Shown here one piece after another: positions 41,093-50,081 of a stretch of 64,000 nucleotides of DNA. The translations under genes and the position numbers were made by a program. Below the pieces are notes generated by a model that was given only the letters and a program-made list of their open reading frames with translations, did no database searches and was not told the DNA's origin. The stretch covers positions 124,001 through 188,000 of the forward strand of contig NZ_BBIU01000013.1 of the NCBI RefSeq assembly GCF_000730645.1, given 5' to 3'. This DNA comes from Pseudomonas parafulva NBRC 16636 = DSM 17004. Its GTDB lineage: Bacteria; Pseudomonadota; Gammaproteobacteria; Pseudomonadales; Pseudomonadaceae. Numbering within the stretch: the first letter of the stretch is position 1; each line of letters begins with the position of its first letter.

Positions 41093-42061
41093 ATGTCACT
41101 GTTGCAAATCAACAACCTCAACGTGCGCTTTGGCGATGCCAATGCGGTACCCGTGGTCGACGGCCTGGACCTGAGCGTACAGGCCGGGGAAATCCTGGCC
41201 ATCGTCGGCGAGTCCGGCTCTGGCAAGTCGGTGACCATGATGGCCCTGATGGGGCTGATCGACGCCCCCGGGCGCATTACCGCCGATGCCCTGACCTTTG
41301 ACGGCACCAACATGCTCACCCTCAGCGGCCGCCAGCGGCGCAAGGTGGTGGGCAAGGACATCGCCATGGTCTTCCAGGACCCGATGACCGCCCTCAACCC
41401 CAGCTATACCGTGGGCTATCAGATTGAAGAAGTGCTGCGCCAGCACCTGGGCCTGAAGGGCAAGGCGGCGCGTCAGCGTGCCTTAGAGTTGCTGAACAAG
41501 GTCGAGATCCCGGCCGCAGAAAGCCGCCTGGATGCCTACCCTCACCAGCTGTCGGGCGGTATGAGCCAGCGGGTGGCAATCGCCATGGCCATTGCCGGCG
41601 AGCCGAAACTGCTGATTGCCGACGAACCCACCACGGCCCTGGACGTGACCATCCAGGCGCAGATCATGGAGCTGCTGGTGAACCTGCAGCAGGAGCGCAA
41701 CATGGCGCTGATCCTGATTACCCACGACCTGGCGGTGGTTGCCGAAACGGCACGGCGCGTGTGCGTGATGTACGCAGGCCAGGCCGTGGAGGTGGGCCAG
41801 GTGCCGGAACTGTTCGACATCCCGGCCCACCCCTACACCGAGGCGCTGCTGGCAGCGATCCCCGAGCACAGCGCCGGCGCCGAGCGGCTGGCCACGCTGC
41901 CCGGCATCGTGCCTGGCCGCTATGACCGGCCACAGGGCTGCCTGCTGTCGCCCCGCTGCCCCTATGTGCAGGACAACTGCCGGCAACAGCGCCCGGCCCT
42001 GGAGGCCAAGGCCCACAGCCAGGCCCGTTGCTTCTACCCGCTGAACCAGGAGGTGGCGTGA
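41093..42061 (+). CDS. dppD: DppD, dipeptide ABC transporter ATPase
   Basis: 322 residues. Walker A GESGSGKS (39-46), signature [15 protein letters not shown], Walker [14 protein letters not shown]. The C-terminal oligopeptide domain has the cysteine pattern [15 protein letters not shown] plus a later ARC, a four-Cys set that in related peptide transporters holds a [4Fe-4S] cluster. ATG 41093 follows GGAGCACGCCC. The stop overlaps the dppF start by one base (TGATG). Confidence 0.95.
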   Translation: MSLLQINNLNVRFGDANAVPVVDGLDLSVQAGEILAIVGESGSGKSVTMMALMGLIDAPGRITADALTFDGTNMLTLSGRQRRKVVGKDIAMVFQDPMTALNPSYTVGYQIEEVLRQHLGLKGKAARQRALELLNKVEIPAAESRLDAYPHQLSGGMSQRVAIAMAIAGEPKLLIADEPTTALDVTIQAQIMELLVNLQQERNMALILITHDLAVVAETARRVCVMYAGQAVEVGQVPELFDIPAHPYTEALLAAIPEHSAGAERLATLPGIVPGRYDRPQGCLLSPRCPYVQDNCRQQRPALEAKAHSQARCFYPLNQEVA

Positions 42062-43029
42062 TGGCCGTCGTTCTATCCGCCCGGGACCTGACCCGGCATT
42101 ACGAAGTGTCTCGCGGGCTGTTCAAGGGCCATGCCCTGGTGCGTGCACTGAACGGTGTGTCGTTCGAGCTGGAAGCCGGCCAGACCCTGGCAGTGGTGGG
42201 CGAGTCCGGCTGTGGCAAGTCGACCCTGGCCCGTGCGCTGACCCTGATCGAGCAACCCACGTCCGGCTCCCTGCAGATTGCCGGCACCGAGGTCAACGGC
42301 GCCAGCAAGGCCGAGCGCAAGCAGCTGCGGCGCGATGTGCAGATGGTGTTCCAGAGCCCCTACGCATCGCTGAACCCGCGCCAGAAGATTGGTGACCAAC
42401 TGGCCGAGCCGCTGCTGATCAACACGTCGCTGAGCAAAGCCGAGCGCCGTGAAAAAGTGCAGAAGATGATGGAACAGGTGGGGCTTCGCCCGGAGCACTA
42501 CCAGCGCTATCCGCACATGTTCTCCGGTGGCCAGCGCCAGCGCATCGCCCTGGCCCGGGCAATGATGCTGCAACCCAAGGTGCTGGTGGCGGACGAGCCG
42601 ACCTCGGCACTGGACGTGTCGATCCAGGCCCAGGTGCTGAACCTGTTCATGGACCTGCAGCAGCAGTTCGGTACCGGCTATGTGTTCATCTCGCACAACC
42701 TGGCGGTGGTGCGGCACGTTGCGGACCAGGTGCTGGTGATGTACCTGGGCCGGCCGGCAGAAATGGGGCCCAAGGCCGACATCTACGAGAAGCCGTTGCA
42801 CCCTTACACCCAGGCACTGTTGTCAGCCACCCCGGCTATTCACCCGGACCCGCTCAAGCCACGCATCCGCATTGCCGGTGAACTGCCCAACCCGTTGAAC
42901 CCGCCTGATGGCTGCGCGTTCCACAAGCGCTGCCCCTATGCCACTGACCGGTGCAGCAAGGAACTGCCGGGGTTCCGGCAGGTGGGGACGCGGCAGGTGG
43001 CATGCCACTACGCCGAGCAGTTCCTGTAA
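42061..43029 (+). CDS. dppF: DppF, dipeptide ABC transporter ATPase
   Basis: 322 residues. Walker A GESGCGKS (47-54), signature FSGGQRQRIALARAM, Walker B VLVADEPTSALDV. The C-terminal cysteines GCAFHKRCPYATDRC and VACHY match the DppD pattern. Heterodimerises with DppD. Last gene of the dpp operon, with a strong terminator 40 bp later. Confidence 0.95.
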   Translation: MAVVLSARDLTRHYEVSRGLFKGHALVRALNGVSFELEAGQTLAVVGESGCGKSTLARALTLIEQPTSGSLQIAGTEVNGASKAERKQLRRDVQMVFQSPYASLNPRQKIGDQLAEPLLINTSLSKAERREKVQKMMEQVGLRPEHYQRYPHMFSGGQRQRIALARAMMLQPKVLVADEPTSALDVSIQAQVLNLFMDLQQQFGTGYVFISHNLAVVRHVADQVLVMYLGRPAEMGPKADIYEKPLHPYTQALLSATPAIHPDPLKPRIRIAGELPNPLNPPDGCAFHKRCPYATDRCSKELPGFRQVGTRQVACHYAEQFL

Positions 43030-43066
43030 CGAATCGGGCCGCCGGTTCAGGCGGCCAGGCAAAAAC

Positions 43067-43093
43067 AAAAGGGCCGCTTGCAGCGGCCCTTTT
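43067..43093. terminator. Strong intrinsic terminator after dppF
   Basis: AAAAGGGCCGCT (43067-43078) pairs perfectly with AGCGGCCCTTTT (43082-43093) around a 3-nt loop. A-tract and T-tract on the two sides make it bidirectional, serving dppF and the short minus-strand gene at 43123-43197. A second smaller stem (GGCCGCC/GGCGGCC) lies just upstream near 43038-43056. Confidence 0.92.
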
Positions 43094-43122
43094 GTATTCA
43101 GTGCATGTTGTCAGTGCATCGA

Positions 43123-43197
43123 TCAGTGCACGAACAATGCGATAAGAATGATGATTGGAATTGGGATACCCAGCATCCACAGTAGAATCGAGCGCAT
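43123..43197 (-). CDS. 24-residue hydrophobic membrane peptide
   Basis: ATG at 43197, stop TGA at 43125-43123. The product is MRSILLWMLGIPIPIIILIALFVH, written here in two pieces: MRSILLWMLGIP then IPIIILIALFVH. It is a single membrane-spanning helix with a Pro-Ile-Pro kink and one positive charge at the N-terminus. AAGGAG lies at ideal spacing (about 43204-43209). It sits just before the larger membrane-protein gene (downstream of it in transcription) and is followed by a terminator, so it is very likely expressed. Function unknown. I recall similar short peptides being annotated in pseudomonads. Confidence 0.75.
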   Translation of the reverse strand: MRSILLWMLGIPIPIIILIALFVH

Positions 43198-43212
43198 AGT
43201 TATTCTCCTTGC

Positions 43213-44112
43213 TTATCGTTGAATGGTGCGGTGAGCGACATAGTCGCCTTCAACCCACTGCACGTGATCGCGGCGACGGCCACCGTACAGGGCGGCGACG
43301 CTGGCGAAGAAGGCGCCGCACAGCAGGGCGACGAAGGTCCACAGGGCAGTCCATGCGGCCACTTTGGCAGCGGTGTCGGCCGCCTGCTTGGCGTCGGTCT
43401 TGAGCTGCTGGATCTGAGCCATCACCTGGTCCACACGGGCTTCGGCTTCAGCCTGGGTCATGCGGGTACGTTGAGCCACCAGCTGTGCCAGGTAGGCGCG
43501 GTCTTCCGGGGCCAGTGCACCGTCACCGGCAGCACCTTTGGCAAGAATGCGGGCCGCTACACCATTGGCAGCATCATCGCTGACCGGTGCCGGGCCTTCG
43601 CCACGGAACAGGCCATCAACGAAGTAGCCCAGGGAGTCGTCAGAGGCTTGCGAAGCCGCTGCACCGCCTGCCGCTACCGTTACACCCGCTGCCTGCGACG
43701 CAGCACTGGCGCCGGCACCTACCAGGTTGCCTGCGGTACCCAGTATCAGCATGGCCGCCACCAGTGTGGCGACAGCCCAGGACAGGAAGCCATGCGCAGT
43801 ATCACGGAAATACACTTCATCGCCATGCAGGTTCGCCCATTTGACGCGCAGGCGACCGGCCAGGTAGCCACCCAGGCCGGAAGCGATGATCTGCGTCACC
43901 AACAACCAGACAATGGTGGAAATGCCCAAGGCTTTCGCGCTTGCCCCCTCATTGGCCCAGGGCGAGGTGGCCGCAAAGCCAAGCCCCGCACCCAGCACTA
44001 CCAGTATGAGAGATACGGCGGCTGCAGCAGCGGCGCCAGCGAAGATCGCCGCCCAGGAAACACCTGAGCGGCTTTGTGTATCGACAACGGAGTAGTCGGC
44101 AGAGGGGATCAT
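43213..44112 (-). CDS. Uncharacterised membrane protein (annotated PhnA-like in pseudomonads)
   Basis: 299 residues with three or four helices: SWAAIFAGAAAAAAVSLILV, IVWLLVTQIIASGLGGYLAG, LSWAVATLVAAMLILGTAGN, and a C-terminal helix (AALWTFVALLCGAFFASVA by motif). Between them is an Ala/Ser/Gly-rich soluble segment (about residues 140-200). No catalytic motif. The PhnA-like name sometimes used carries no functional meaning here. Possibly stress-induced membrane protein. Same strand and 15 bp upstream of the 24-aa peptide gene. Confidence 0.7.
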   Translation of the reverse strand: MIPSADYSVVDTQSRSGVSWAAIFAGAAAAAAVSLILVVLGAGLGFAATSPWANEGASAKALGISTIVWLLVTQIIASGLGGYLAGRLRVKWANLHGDEVYFRDTAHGFLSWAVATLVAAMLILGTAGNLVGAGASAASQAAGVTVAAGGAAASQASDDSLGYFVDGLFRGEGPAPVSDDAANGVAARILAKGAAGDGALAPEDRAYLAQLVAQRTRMTQAEAEARVDQVMAQIQQLKTDAKQAADTAAKVAAWTALWTFVALLCGAFFASVAALYGGRRRDHVQWVEGDYVAHRTIQR

Positions 44113-44324
44113 GATGTGTTCGCCTGTATGTTGTTAGCGAGAAGTCCATTCGCGCAGTAAACGTTGCAGCGGCTGTGCCAGTTGTCACAAAAAATGACGT
44201 CTATACAAATCAAGCACTTAGAAAAAAACGCCATGTTTTCATCGTGCAAAATGCGCGAATGGGCTGCTGGGGTCAGGTGTTCTGCATTCTTGTGGCAAGC
44301 CGGGCGACGAGGCATCATTTGCCC

Positions 44325-45125
44325 ATGACCCTACCCGATGGCGCGGCCCAGACGCCGCTCACTGCCGATACCGTCCTGCGCTACCACCTGTGCTGGAAGT
44401 ACCGTGACCTCGATGGCGTGCTGGCCCTGTACCACCCCGATATCCAGTACCACGACTTCTTCCAGAACCGCGTGCTGGGGTACCAGGACTTGCGCGACTA
44501 CGTGCGCGCCTGCCTGCCCCACGCGGCCGGGGAAGACATCGTGCACAGCGACCGGATACGCGTTGACGGCTGTACCGCATTCATCCAGTACCAAGTCACC
44601 GTGCAAGGGGGGGATGGGCTGGTGGCGTTCCAGTCCAGCGAAGCGATCACGGTCCGGGACGGGCTGATCTGGCGGGTGAATGAATACGCTACCCTGGTGC
44701 GCCAGGACGGCAGCCCCCACAGCGGGGGTGGTTTACGCCCGGCCACCAGCCGCCTGGGCCTTTCACCCCGCCAGCTGTCGACCATGGCCCAGGACCTGGA
44801 GCATTACTTCCAGGGGCATCGCCCTTATCTGGACCCGGAACTGGACCTGCAGCAGGTGGCCGACGCCAGCGGCTACAGCCGCAACCAGATCTCCTACCTG
44901 CTGAACCAGGTGCTGGGGCAAAGCTTTTACCGCTATGTGAACCAGGCGCGCCTGCATCACCTGATGGCGACCCTGGACGAGGACAGCGCCACCACGCCCA
45001 TCGACGACCTGGCGTTCAGCGCCGGTTTCAATTCGCTGTCGGCTTTCTATAAATGCTTCCGCGAACACACCGGCCTTACGCCCAAGGCGTACCTGAAGCA
45101 GATTTCCCTGCGTGCACGCACGTAA
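44325..45125 (+). CDS. AraC-family regulator with SnoaL-like N-terminal domain
   Basis: 266 residues. N-terminal residues 10-125 look like a SnoaL/NTF2-fold domain (VLALYHPDIQYHDFFQNRV, FIQYQVTVQGGDGLVAFQS), an uncommon sensor for AraC proteins. The C-terminal double helix-turn-helix contains LQQVADASGYSRNQISYLL and IDDLAFSAGFNSLSAFYKCFREHTGLTP in the classic positions. It precedes the FAD/cupin/binding-protein genes in the same direction and is their probable regulator. Start ATG 44325 chosen by domain content; the Shine-Dalgarno is weak. Confidence 0.85.
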   Translation: MTLPDGAAQTPLTADTVLRYHLCWKYRDLDGVLALYHPDIQYHDFFQNRVLGYQDLRDYVRACLPHAAGEDIVHSDRIRVDGCTAFIQYQVTVQGGDGLVAFQSSEAITVRDGLIWRVNEYATLVRQDGSPHSGGGLRPATSRLGLSPRQLSTMAQDLEHYFQGHRPYLDPELDLQQVADASGYSRNQISYLLNQVLGQSFYRYVNQARLHHLMATLDEDSATTPIDDLAFSAGFNSLSAFYKCFREHTGLTPKAYLKQISLRART

Positions 45126-45188
45126 GACAACCGCCAGGGTTCGCCACTAGGATCGCCACATACCCCGCCGGATGTGGAGCCCGCCCCA

Positions 45189-46595
45189 ATGCAACCCCTG
45201 CGCAGCCTGAGCTTGTGGATGGACCAGCTTGACGAGCCGCTGTGCGCTCGCCCGGCCCTGCGCGAGAGCCTCGAGGCAGACGTGTGCATCATCGGCGCCG
45301 GCTACACCGGCCTGTGGACCGCCTATTACCTCAAGCGCCAGGCGCCGCAGCTGAACATCGTGGTGATCGAGGCCAACATCGCCGGCTTCGGCGCGTCAGG
45401 GCGCAATGGCGGCTGGCTGATGGGCAACCTGCTGGGTGAGGACCGCCTGCTGGCGAGCCTCTCGCCGCAACAACGCCGGGCCAGCATCGACCTGCTGCAC
45501 GCCATTCCCGACGAGGTTGGGAACGTGCTGCAGCGTGAGGGCATCGATTGCGACTACCGCAAGGGGGGCGTGCTGTACTGCGCCGCCCGCTACCCGGAGC
45601 AGGAGCGCAGCCTGCGCGCCTACCTCGACGACCTGTATCGCCAAGGCATGACCGAGGACGACTACCGGTGGCTGCGCCCCGAGCAGCTGGACGCCCAGGT
45701 GCGTATCAGCAATGCCTATGGCGCCATCTACAGCCCGCACACCGCCACCATCCAACCGGCGAAGCTGGCCCGCGGCCTTGCCCGTGCCGTAGAAGCCCTG
45801 GGGGTGCCGATTTATGAGAACACGCCTGCGCTTGACTGGCGGTCGGGCGAGGTCAGCACGCCCCTGGCACGCATCCGCTGCCAGTGGATCGTGCCGGCAG
45901 TGGAAGGCTATGCTGCCAGCCTGCCACCGCTGGGCAAGCATCAACTGCCGGTACAGAGCCTGCTGGTCGCCACCGAGCCGCTACCCGACACCACGTGGGA
46001 TGAAATCGGCCTGGATCGGGGGCAGGCATTCAGCGAAGGCAGCCGCCAGGTCACCTATGGCCAGCGCACCACCGACAACCGCCTGGTTTTCGGCGCACGG
46101 GGCGGCTACCGCTTCGGCGGCAGGCTGCGGGACAACTTCAACCTCCAAGCCCATGAAGTGGAACTGCGCCGCTACCTGTTCAGCGACCTGTTCCCGCAGC
46201 TGCGGCACGCGCGCATTACCCACACCTGGGGCGGCAACCTGGGCATGGCCCGGCGTTTCCGCCCGCACATGCTGTGCGACCGCCAGCGTGGCATTGCCCT
46301 GGCGGGCGGGTATGGCGGTGAGGGCGTGGGGGCCACCAACCTGGGCGGTCGCACACTGGCGGCGCTGATTCTGAACCAGCACAACGCCCTCACCGGCCAG
46401 CCCTGGGTGCACGACAACCGCCCGCTCGCCAGCCTGGCCAGCTGGCCGCCCGAACCCTGCCGCTGGCTGGGCTACAACGCCATCATCCAGAGTTTCGTCC
46501 ACGAGGACCGTACCCTCGCCAACCCGGCTACCCCGCCTTGGCGCCGGCGCCTGGCCAGCCACCTTGCGGACTTCATGGAAGGCTTCATGCACTGA
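45189..46595 (+). CDS. FAD-dependent oxidoreductase (DAO/PuuB-like amine oxidase)
   Basis: 468 residues. N-terminal dinucleotide fold VCIIGAGYTGLWTAYYL, then FGASGRNGGWLMG, and a C-terminal GG motif GGYGGEGVGATNLGG, typical of D-amino acid oxidase/gamma-glutamylputrescine oxidase proteins. Substrate probably a primary or secondary amine. The neighbouring polyamine-type binding protein suggests polyamine oxidation. ATG 45189; a GTG at 45174 is an alternative. Confidence 0.85.
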   Translation: MQPLRSLSLWMDQLDEPLCARPALRESLEADVCIIGAGYTGLWTAYYLKRQAPQLNIVVIEANIAGFGASGRNGGWLMGNLLGEDRLLASLSPQQRRASIDLLHAIPDEVGNVLQREGIDCDYRKGGVLYCAARYPEQERSLRAYLDDLYRQGMTEDDYRWLRPEQLDAQVRISNAYGAIYSPHTATIQPAKLARGLARAVEALGVPIYENTPALDWRSGEVSTPLARIRCQWIVPAVEGYAASLPPLGKHQLPVQSLLVATEPLPDTTWDEIGLDRGQAFSEGSRQVTYGQRTTDNRLVFGARGGYRFGGRLRDNFNLQAHEVELRRYLFSDLFPQLRHARITHTWGGNLGMARRFRPHMLCDRQRGIALAGGYGGEGVGATNLGGRTLAALILNQHNALTGQPWVHDNRPLASLASWPPEPCRWLGYNAIIQSFVHEDRTLANPATPPWRRRLASHLADFMEGFMH

Positions 46596-46624
46596 CTTCC
46601 CTACACCCAGACAGGACCTCGTTC

Positions 46625-46966
46625 ATGAGCATCACCCAGTTCAAACAGACAGACACGGCTGTACTGCAAACCAGCAACCCGGTCGCGGTGCCGCTCGGCG
46701 AACCCGTGGCGGTCACCTCGGTCACCTGCGTGGAACGCAGCGACGGGGTGGAGACCGGTATCTGGGAATGCACCCCGGGCCGCTGGAGGCGGCAGATCGT
46801 GCAGCAAGAGTTCTGCCATTTCATCAAAGGCCGCTGCACCTTCACCCCCGACGGTGGCGAGCCCCTGGTGATAGAAGCCGGAGACGCCCTGATGCTACCG
46901 GCCAACAGCACCGGCACCTGGGACATCCAGGAAACCGTGCGCAAGACGTACGTGCTTATTTTCTGA
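46625..46966 (+). CDS. Cupin-domain protein (DUF861/Cupin_3 type)
   Basis: 113 residues. Compact beta barrel with WECTPGRWRRQIVQQEFCHF, IKGRCTFTPDGGEPLVIEAG and DALMLPANSTGTWDI. The family often accompanies polyamine and amine catabolism genes, where the role is unclear. Metal-binding His positions are only partly present. 29 bp after the FAD protein and 52 bp before the binding protein, so one operon. Confidence 0.82.
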   Translation: MSITQFKQTDTAVLQTSNPVAVPLGEPVAVTSVTCVERSDGVETGIWECTPGRWRRQIVQQEFCHFIKGRCTFTPDGGEPLVIEAGDALMLPANSTGTWDIQETVRKTYVLIF

Positions 46967-47018
46967 TCCGCTGATCGCCTGCCTTCGATAACAACAGACA
47001 AAGCAAGGTAAACCCGAC

Positions 47019-48098
47019 ATGCGCACACTCCTGATCGCCCCCCTGATGCTGGCCGCCAGCGTGGCCGGTGCCGCCGAAACGGTAAAGATCTACAACTGGT
47101 CCAGCTACGTCGCCCCCGACACCCTGAAGAACTTCCAGCAAGCCACCGGCATCGTGCCCACCTATGACGTGTACGACAGCAACGAGACCCTGGACGGCAA
47201 GTTGATGACGGGCAATTCCGGGTACGACGTGGTGTTCCCTTCCAACCACTTCATGGCCCGGCAAATCCAGGGCAAGGCACTCAAGCGCCTGGACAAGTCG
47301 CAGTTGCCCAACTGGAAAAACCTCAACCCAGTGCTGCTCAAGGCACTGGAGGTCAATGACCCAGGCAACCAGTATGGCTTCCCGTACCTGTGGGGCAGTA
47401 CCGGCATCGGCTACAACATCGACAAGGTCAAGGCCGTGCTTGGCGACAATGCACCGGTCGACTCCTGGGACTTGATTTTCAAGCCCGAGTACATGAGCAA
47501 GTTGAAGCAGTGCGGCGTGGCGGTGCTGGACAACGGCCCGGAGCTGCTGCCAATCGCCCTGCACTACCTCGGCCTGCCCCACCACAGCCAGAACGCGGCG
47601 GACTACGACAAGGCCAAGGCGCTGCTGATGCAGGTACGGCCCTACATCAGCTACTTCCATTCATCGAAGTACACCGGCGACCTGGCCAATGGTGATATCT
47701 GCGTCGTGGTGGGCTTCTCGGGGGATGTACTGCAGGCCAAGAACCGCGCAGAGGAAGCGCATAACGGGGTAAAGGTCGGCTACTCGATCCCGAAGGAGGG
47801 TGCCCCGCTGTGGTTCGACATGGTGGCAATGCCGGCCGATGCACCGGATGAAAAGGCAGGGTATGCCTACATGAACTACCTGCTGGAGCCGCAGGTGATG
47901 GCCAACATCAGCAACTATGTGCAGTACGCCAATGGCAACCTGAGCGCTGACAGCCTGGTGGACCCGGCCCTGAAGGGCAACAGCATGATCTACCCAAGCG
48001 AAGCGGTGATGGGCAAGCTCTACGCCCTGGAGGCCATGCCCGCCAAGATCGACCGCATCCGCACCCGGATATGGACCAGCATCAAGGCCGGCAATTGA
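47019..48098 (+). CDS. Polyamine (putrescine/spermidine)-type ABC binding protein, PotF/SpuD-like
   Basis: 359 residues. Signal peptide MLAASVAGA-AETVKIYNWSSYVAPDTL. The mature protein follows PotF/SpuD: YDSNETLDGKLMTGNSGYDVV, GSTGIGYNIDKVKA and YANGNLSADSLVD. No permease or ATPase genes lie beside it, so it must use a transporter encoded elsewhere or act as a sensor. Last gene of the AraC-FAD-cupin cluster. Confidence 0.9.
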   Translation: MRTLLIAPLMLAASVAGAAETVKIYNWSSYVAPDTLKNFQQATGIVPTYDVYDSNETLDGKLMTGNSGYDVVFPSNHFMARQIQGKALKRLDKSQLPNWKNLNPVLLKALEVNDPGNQYGFPYLWGSTGIGYNIDKVKAVLGDNAPVDSWDLIFKPEYMSKLKQCGVAVLDNGPELLPIALHYLGLPHHSQNAADYDKAKALLMQVRPYISYFHSSKYTGDLANGDICVVVGFSGDVLQAKNRAEEAHNGVKVGYSIPKEGAPLWFDMVAMPADAPDEKAGYAYMNYLLEPQVMANISNYVQYANGNLSADSLVDPALKGNSMIYPSEAVMGKLYALEAMPAKIDRIRTRIWTSIKAGN

Positions 48099-48121
48099 CA
48101 GCGGCCGCAAGCCGCACAAGC

Positions 48122-48222
48122 CGCAAGCTTTAAGCTGCAAGCTGCAAGCTGCAAGCTGCAAGAAGCGCAGGCCGACACAGGTCCGCTTCTTCTTGTAGCT
48201 TGCAGCTTGAGGCTTGTGGCTG
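48122..48222. repeat. Inverted arrays of a 7-bp repeat (AAGCTGC) between binding protein and prfC
   Basis: Four exact tandem AAGCTGC units at 48132-48159 with degenerate units before them, and an inverted, more degenerate set (TAGCTTGCAGCTTGAGGCTTG) at 48195-48215. The arms can fold into a long hairpin lying between convergent genes. The same heptamer occurs at 60122-60275. Confidence 0.75.
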
Positions 48223-48225
48223 CTG

Positions 48226-49809
48226 TTAGTGGTGCTCGCGGGTAGCGCGGAACTTGATGTCAGGCCAGCGCTCTTCCATCAGTGCCAGGTTGACCCGGGT
48301 GGGTGCCAGGTAGGTCAGGTGACCACCCCCGTCGATGGCCAGGTTTTCCATCGCCTTGTTCTGGAAGTCCTCGAGCTTCTTCTTGTCGTCGCAGGTGATC
48401 CAGCGCGCCGACCAGACGGTGATGGGCTCATAGGCGCACTCGACCTTGTATTCTTCCTTCAAACGGCTGGCCACCACGTCAAACTGCAGCACACCCACGG
48501 CGCCCAGGATGATGTCGTTGCTGCGTTCGGGGAAGAACACCTGGGTGGCGCCTTCTTCAGCCAGCTGCTGCAGGCCCTGGCGCAACTGCTTGGACTTCAG
48601 CGGGTCTTTCAGGCGCACGCGGCGGAACAGCTCCGGGGCGAAGTGCGGGATGCCGGTGAAGCCCAGCGCCTCGCCCTCGGTGAAGGTGTCGCCGATCTGG
48701 ATGGTGCCGTGGTTGTGCAGGCCGATGATGTCGCCGGCAAAGGCCTCTTCCAGCTGTTCACGCTCGGAGGAGAAGAACGTCAGCGCATCCCCGATACGCA
48801 GGTCCTTGTTGGTGCGCACATGGCGCATTTTCATGCCTTTTTCGTACTTGCCCGAGCAGATGCGCATGAAGGCAATGCGGTCCCGATGTTTCGGGTCCAT
48901 GTTCGCCTGGATCTTGAACACAAAACCGGTGAACTTCTCTTCCACCGGCTCCACGGTGCGTTCGTGTGCCACCCGGCCCAGCGGGCGCGGCGCCCAGTCG
49001 ACCACGGCGTCCAGCACATGGTCCACACCGAAGTTGCCCAGCGCAGTACCGAAGAACACCGGCGTGAGCTGGCCGTCGATGAACTCCTGCTGGTTGAACT
49101 CATGGCAGGCGCCCTGCACCAGTTCAAGCTGCTCGACGAACCCATCGTACTGATCGCCCAGGTGGGCACGGGCTTCGTCGGAGTCCAGGTGCTGGATGAT
49201 CTTGGCTTCGGTGCGTTCGTGGCCGTGGCCCGGCGTGTACACCACGATGTAATCGCCGGTGAGGTGGTACACACCCTTGAAGTCGCGGTAGCAACCGATC
49301 GGCCAGGTAATCGGCGCGGCCTTGATCTTCAACACCGCCTCGATCTCGTCCAGCAGTTCGATCGGGTCGCGGATATCGCGGTCGAGTTTGTTGATGAAGC
49401 TGACGATGGGGGTGTCACGCAGCCGGCACACATCCATCAGGGCGATGGTGCGCGGCTCGACGCCTTTACCGCCGTCAAGCACCATCAGCGCCGAGTCCAC
49501 CGCGGTGAGGGTACGGTAGGTGTCTTCCGAGAAGTCTTCGTGGCCGGGGGTGTCGAGCAGGTTGATCATGTGCTCGCGGTACGGGAACTGCATCACCGAG
49601 GTGGTGATGGAGATACCACGCTGCTTTTCCATTTCCATCCAGTCGGAGGTGGCGTGGCGGTCGGACTTGCGCGACTTCACGGTACCGGCGACGGAGATGG
49701 CCTTGCCCATCAGCAGCAGCTTCTCGGTGATGGTGGTCTTACCGGCGTCGGGGTGGGAAATGATTGCGAAAGTGCGGCGCTTCGCGACTTCGGCGGCCTG
49801 GTTGGTCAT
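48226..49809 (-). CDS. prfC: Peptide chain release factor 3
   Basis: 527-residue GTPase that recycles RF1/RF2 after termination. G1 motif SHPDAGKTT (18-26), G2 [11 protein letters not shown]3 [12 protein letters not shown]4 NKLDRD. Followed by beta-barrel and C-terminal RF3 domains. ATG 49809 by homology. A longer frame to 49851 lacks support. Convergent with the polyamine binding-protein gene. Confidence 0.96.
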   Translation of the reverse strand: MTNQAAEVAKRRTFAIISHPDAGKTTITEKLLLMGKAISVAGTVKSRKSDRHATSDWMEMEKQRGISITTSVMQFPYREHMINLLDTPGHEDFSEDTYRTLTAVDSALMVLDGGKGVEPRTIALMDVCRLRDTPIVSFINKLDRDIRDPIELLDEIEAVLKIKAAPITWPIGCYRDFKGVYHLTGDYIVVYTPGHGHERTEAKIIQHLDSDEARAHLGDQYDGFVEQLELVQGACHEFNQQEFIDGQLTPVFFGTALGNFGVDHVLDAVVDWAPRPLGRVAHERTVEPVEEKFTGFVFKIQANMDPKHRDRIAFMRICSGKYEKGMKMRHVRTNKDLRIGDALTFFSSEREQLEEAFAGDIIGLHNHGTIQIGDTFTEGEALGFTGIPHFAPELFRRVRLKDPLKSKQLRQGLQQLAEEGATQVFFPERSNDIILGAVGVLQFDVVASRLKEEYKVECAYEPITVWSARWITCDDKKKLEDFQNKAMENLAIDGGGHLTYLAPTRVNLALMEERWPDIKFRATREHH

Positions 49810-49900
49810 GGGAAATCGCCTGACTGGGGGATGAAAAAGGGGCGGTATCATACCTGAAATTGGCTCTGGACTAAAACCGGAGGAATCAGCGGTGCCTGCG

Positions 49901-49934
49901 CCGGCCCCTTTGCGAGTGAACCCGCGCCTACAGG
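49901..49934 (+). repeat. REP element (P. putida type)
   Basis: 34-bp element beginning CCGGCCCCTTTGCGAGTGAA and ending CCTACAGG. From memory it matches the P. putida REP consensus at 29 of 34 positions. Single copy, not paired. Confidence 0.7.
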
Positions 49935-50064
49935 CGCTTGTGACTTACCAGCCAATGCCAACCCGCACGATAAATACCTGATCCTGATAAAGGGCCACAG
50001 GGCAGTTATTTCAACGCCTACAGCGTATTTAACCGCTGCTTTTTCTCGCCAGAATTCACCTGAA

Positions 50065-50081
50065 CCAGTGATTAACACTGG
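50065..50081. promoter_or_regulatory. Perfect inverted repeat, candidate operator of the opuC operon
   Basis: CCAGTG-ATTAA-CACTGG, 17 bp, 235 bp upstream of the first permease start. Dimeric repressors or activators bind such sites. The identity of the regulator is unknown. Confidence 0.45.
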
